Positions 63,343 to 64,000 of a stretch of 64,000 nucleotides of DNA are shown here, piece after piece. Each line of letters begins with the position of its first letter. The stretch's first letter is position 1. The stretch comes from WVZH01 sp034430425 (lineage in GTDB: Bacteria > Chloroflexota > Anaerolineae > Anaerolineales > E44-bin32), in the NCBI GenBank assembly GCA_034430425.1, contig DAOUEK010000007.1, positions 1 to 64,000 on the forward strand, in the 5' to 3' direction. Below the pieces are notes generated by a model. The model was not told where the DNA came from. It ran no database searches and was given only the letters and a program-made list of their open reading frames with translations. Both the position numbers and the translations under genes were made by a program.

Positions 63343-64000
63343 ATGAAACTCGCCATCACCGGAAAAGGTGGTGTGGGCAAAACCACGCTCACTTCCCTAC
63401 TAGCCTATGCCTACGCCGAAAAAGGCTTTCAAGTTCTGGCGATCGACGCCGATCCCGCCCCCTGTCTGGCCGAAGCGCTGGCCTTCCCCAAAAAACTACT
63501 GGAGGGATTGACCCCCATCGCCCGCATGGACGACCTGATCTACGAACGCACCGGCGCCAAGCCGGGTGCAACCGGAGGCTACTTCAAGCTCAACCCGCGC
63601 GTGGACGACATCCCGGATCAATTCTCGGCCGTGCATCGCGGCATCCGTTTACTGGAGATGGGCGCCGTAGAGATGGGTGGATCGGGCTGCATCTGTCCCG
63701 AGAGCGCCATCCTGCGCGCCCTGACCACCCACATTCTCCTGCAGCGCAACGAAGTCATCCTGCTCGACATGTACGCCGGCGTGGAACATCTCGGCCGCGC
63801 CACGGCGGCCGCCGTCGACGCCATGCTGATTGTGGTCGAACCGACCAAACGCAGCCTGACCACCGCCGAACAGATCAAATCGCTGGCGGAGGACATCAAA
63901 CTGAAGAACCTATACATCGTGGGCAGCAAGGTACAGGGGGAAGAAGATCGGGCCTTCATCGAAAGCAACAGCCCCGGGCTGCCGGTGATCGGGCACCTGC
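63343..64000 (+). CDS. cooC: CooC-like nickel-insertion ATPase, second copy (runs off the window)
   Basis: A MinD-type ATPase, 219 codons visible with no stop. It has the P-loop GKGGVGKTT, AIDADPAPCLAEAL, the CooC metal-binding CxC in GSGCICPESAI, and LLDMYAGVEHLGR. CGAGGAAA precedes the ATG. It differs considerably from the copy at 24952. Its position after the Hdr/MetF genes may mean that a second CODH/ACS-related gene follows outside the window. Confidence 0.9.
   Translation, partial: MKLAITGKGGVGKTTLTSLLAYAYAEKGFQVLAIDADPAPCLAEALAFPKKLLEGLTPIARMDDLIYERTGAKPGATGGYFKLNPRVDDIPDQFSAVHRGIRLLEMGAVEMGGSGCICPESAILRALTTHILLQRNEVILLDMYAGVEHLGRATAAAVDAMLIVVEPTKRSLTTAEQIKSLAEDIKLKNLYIVGSKVQGEEDRAFIESNSPGLPVIGHL

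Overview
The window (about 55% GC by eye, bacterial gene layout, ATGA/GTGA-type gene overlaps) looks like chromosomal DNA of an anaerobic bacterium that uses the Wood-Ljungdahl (reductive acetyl-CoA) pathway. The gene mix (bacterial AcsB/AcsC/AcsD, several HdrA paralogs, GAF sensor kinases, GH3-type protein, galactose ABC system) fits an uncultured Anaerolineae-like Chloroflexota best, but this assignment is inference; no rRNA or tRNA was seen.

Layout. 1-8000: a TerB-like protein, a GAF histidine kinase, a DtxR-type metal regulator, an Lgt-like/TlpA-like pair, and a fur-cbiM-cbiQ-cbiO unit for nickel/cobalt uptake. 8000-15300: citrate synthase, an isoprenylcysteine-methyltransferase-like membrane protein, a GH3-family acyl-adenylase, and a large sensor kinase with its receiver partner, which carries a decayed kinase dimerisation domain. 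15686-29083: a dense co-oriented CODH/ACS gene cluster: small HMA-like protein, CO dehydrogenase (AcsA/CooS), acetyl-CoA synthase (AcsB), corrinoid protein subunits (AcsD, AcsC), corrinoid activator (RACo), CooC, methyltransferase (AcsE), then malic enzyme and an atypical thioredoxin-reductase-like flavoprotein. 29100-32600: membrane protein, crotonase, a 58-residue Cys/Trp-rich protein and a zinc-ribbon protein. 32812-36793: a first Hdr module (tandem HdrA, ferredoxin, Cys-type MvhD). 36906-43942: a galactose regulon (galT, LacI regulator with tandem palindromic operators, ABC importer, galK). 43958-47037: transglutaminase-like lipoprotein and membrane proteins, one probably split by a frameshift.

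47346-64000 is the most striking region. Two very large paralogous proteins (1540 and 1520 residues) each join two HdrA flavin modules with an inserted GltD/NfnB-like NAD(P)H:flavin domain. Each is followed by an MvhD whose gene is interrupted by an in-frame UGA at the conserved redox cysteine position, with an identical SECIS-like hairpin 16 nt downstream; both are therefore very probably selenoproteins. Between the modules lie a cNMP-domain histidine kinase and a tandem receiver protein. After them come MetV, MetF, an HdrC-HdrB fusion, a degenerate HdrC-like protein and a second CooC. By analogy with the MetFV-HdrABC-MvhD complex of Moorella thermoacetica, I infer a methylene-tetrahydrofolate reductase supercomplex with flavin-based electron bifurcation, with NAD(P)H oxidation built into the HdrA chains. 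Together with the CODH/ACS cluster and the nickel/cobalt importer, the window encodes much of the carbonyl branch, the last step of the methyl branch, and its electron wiring.
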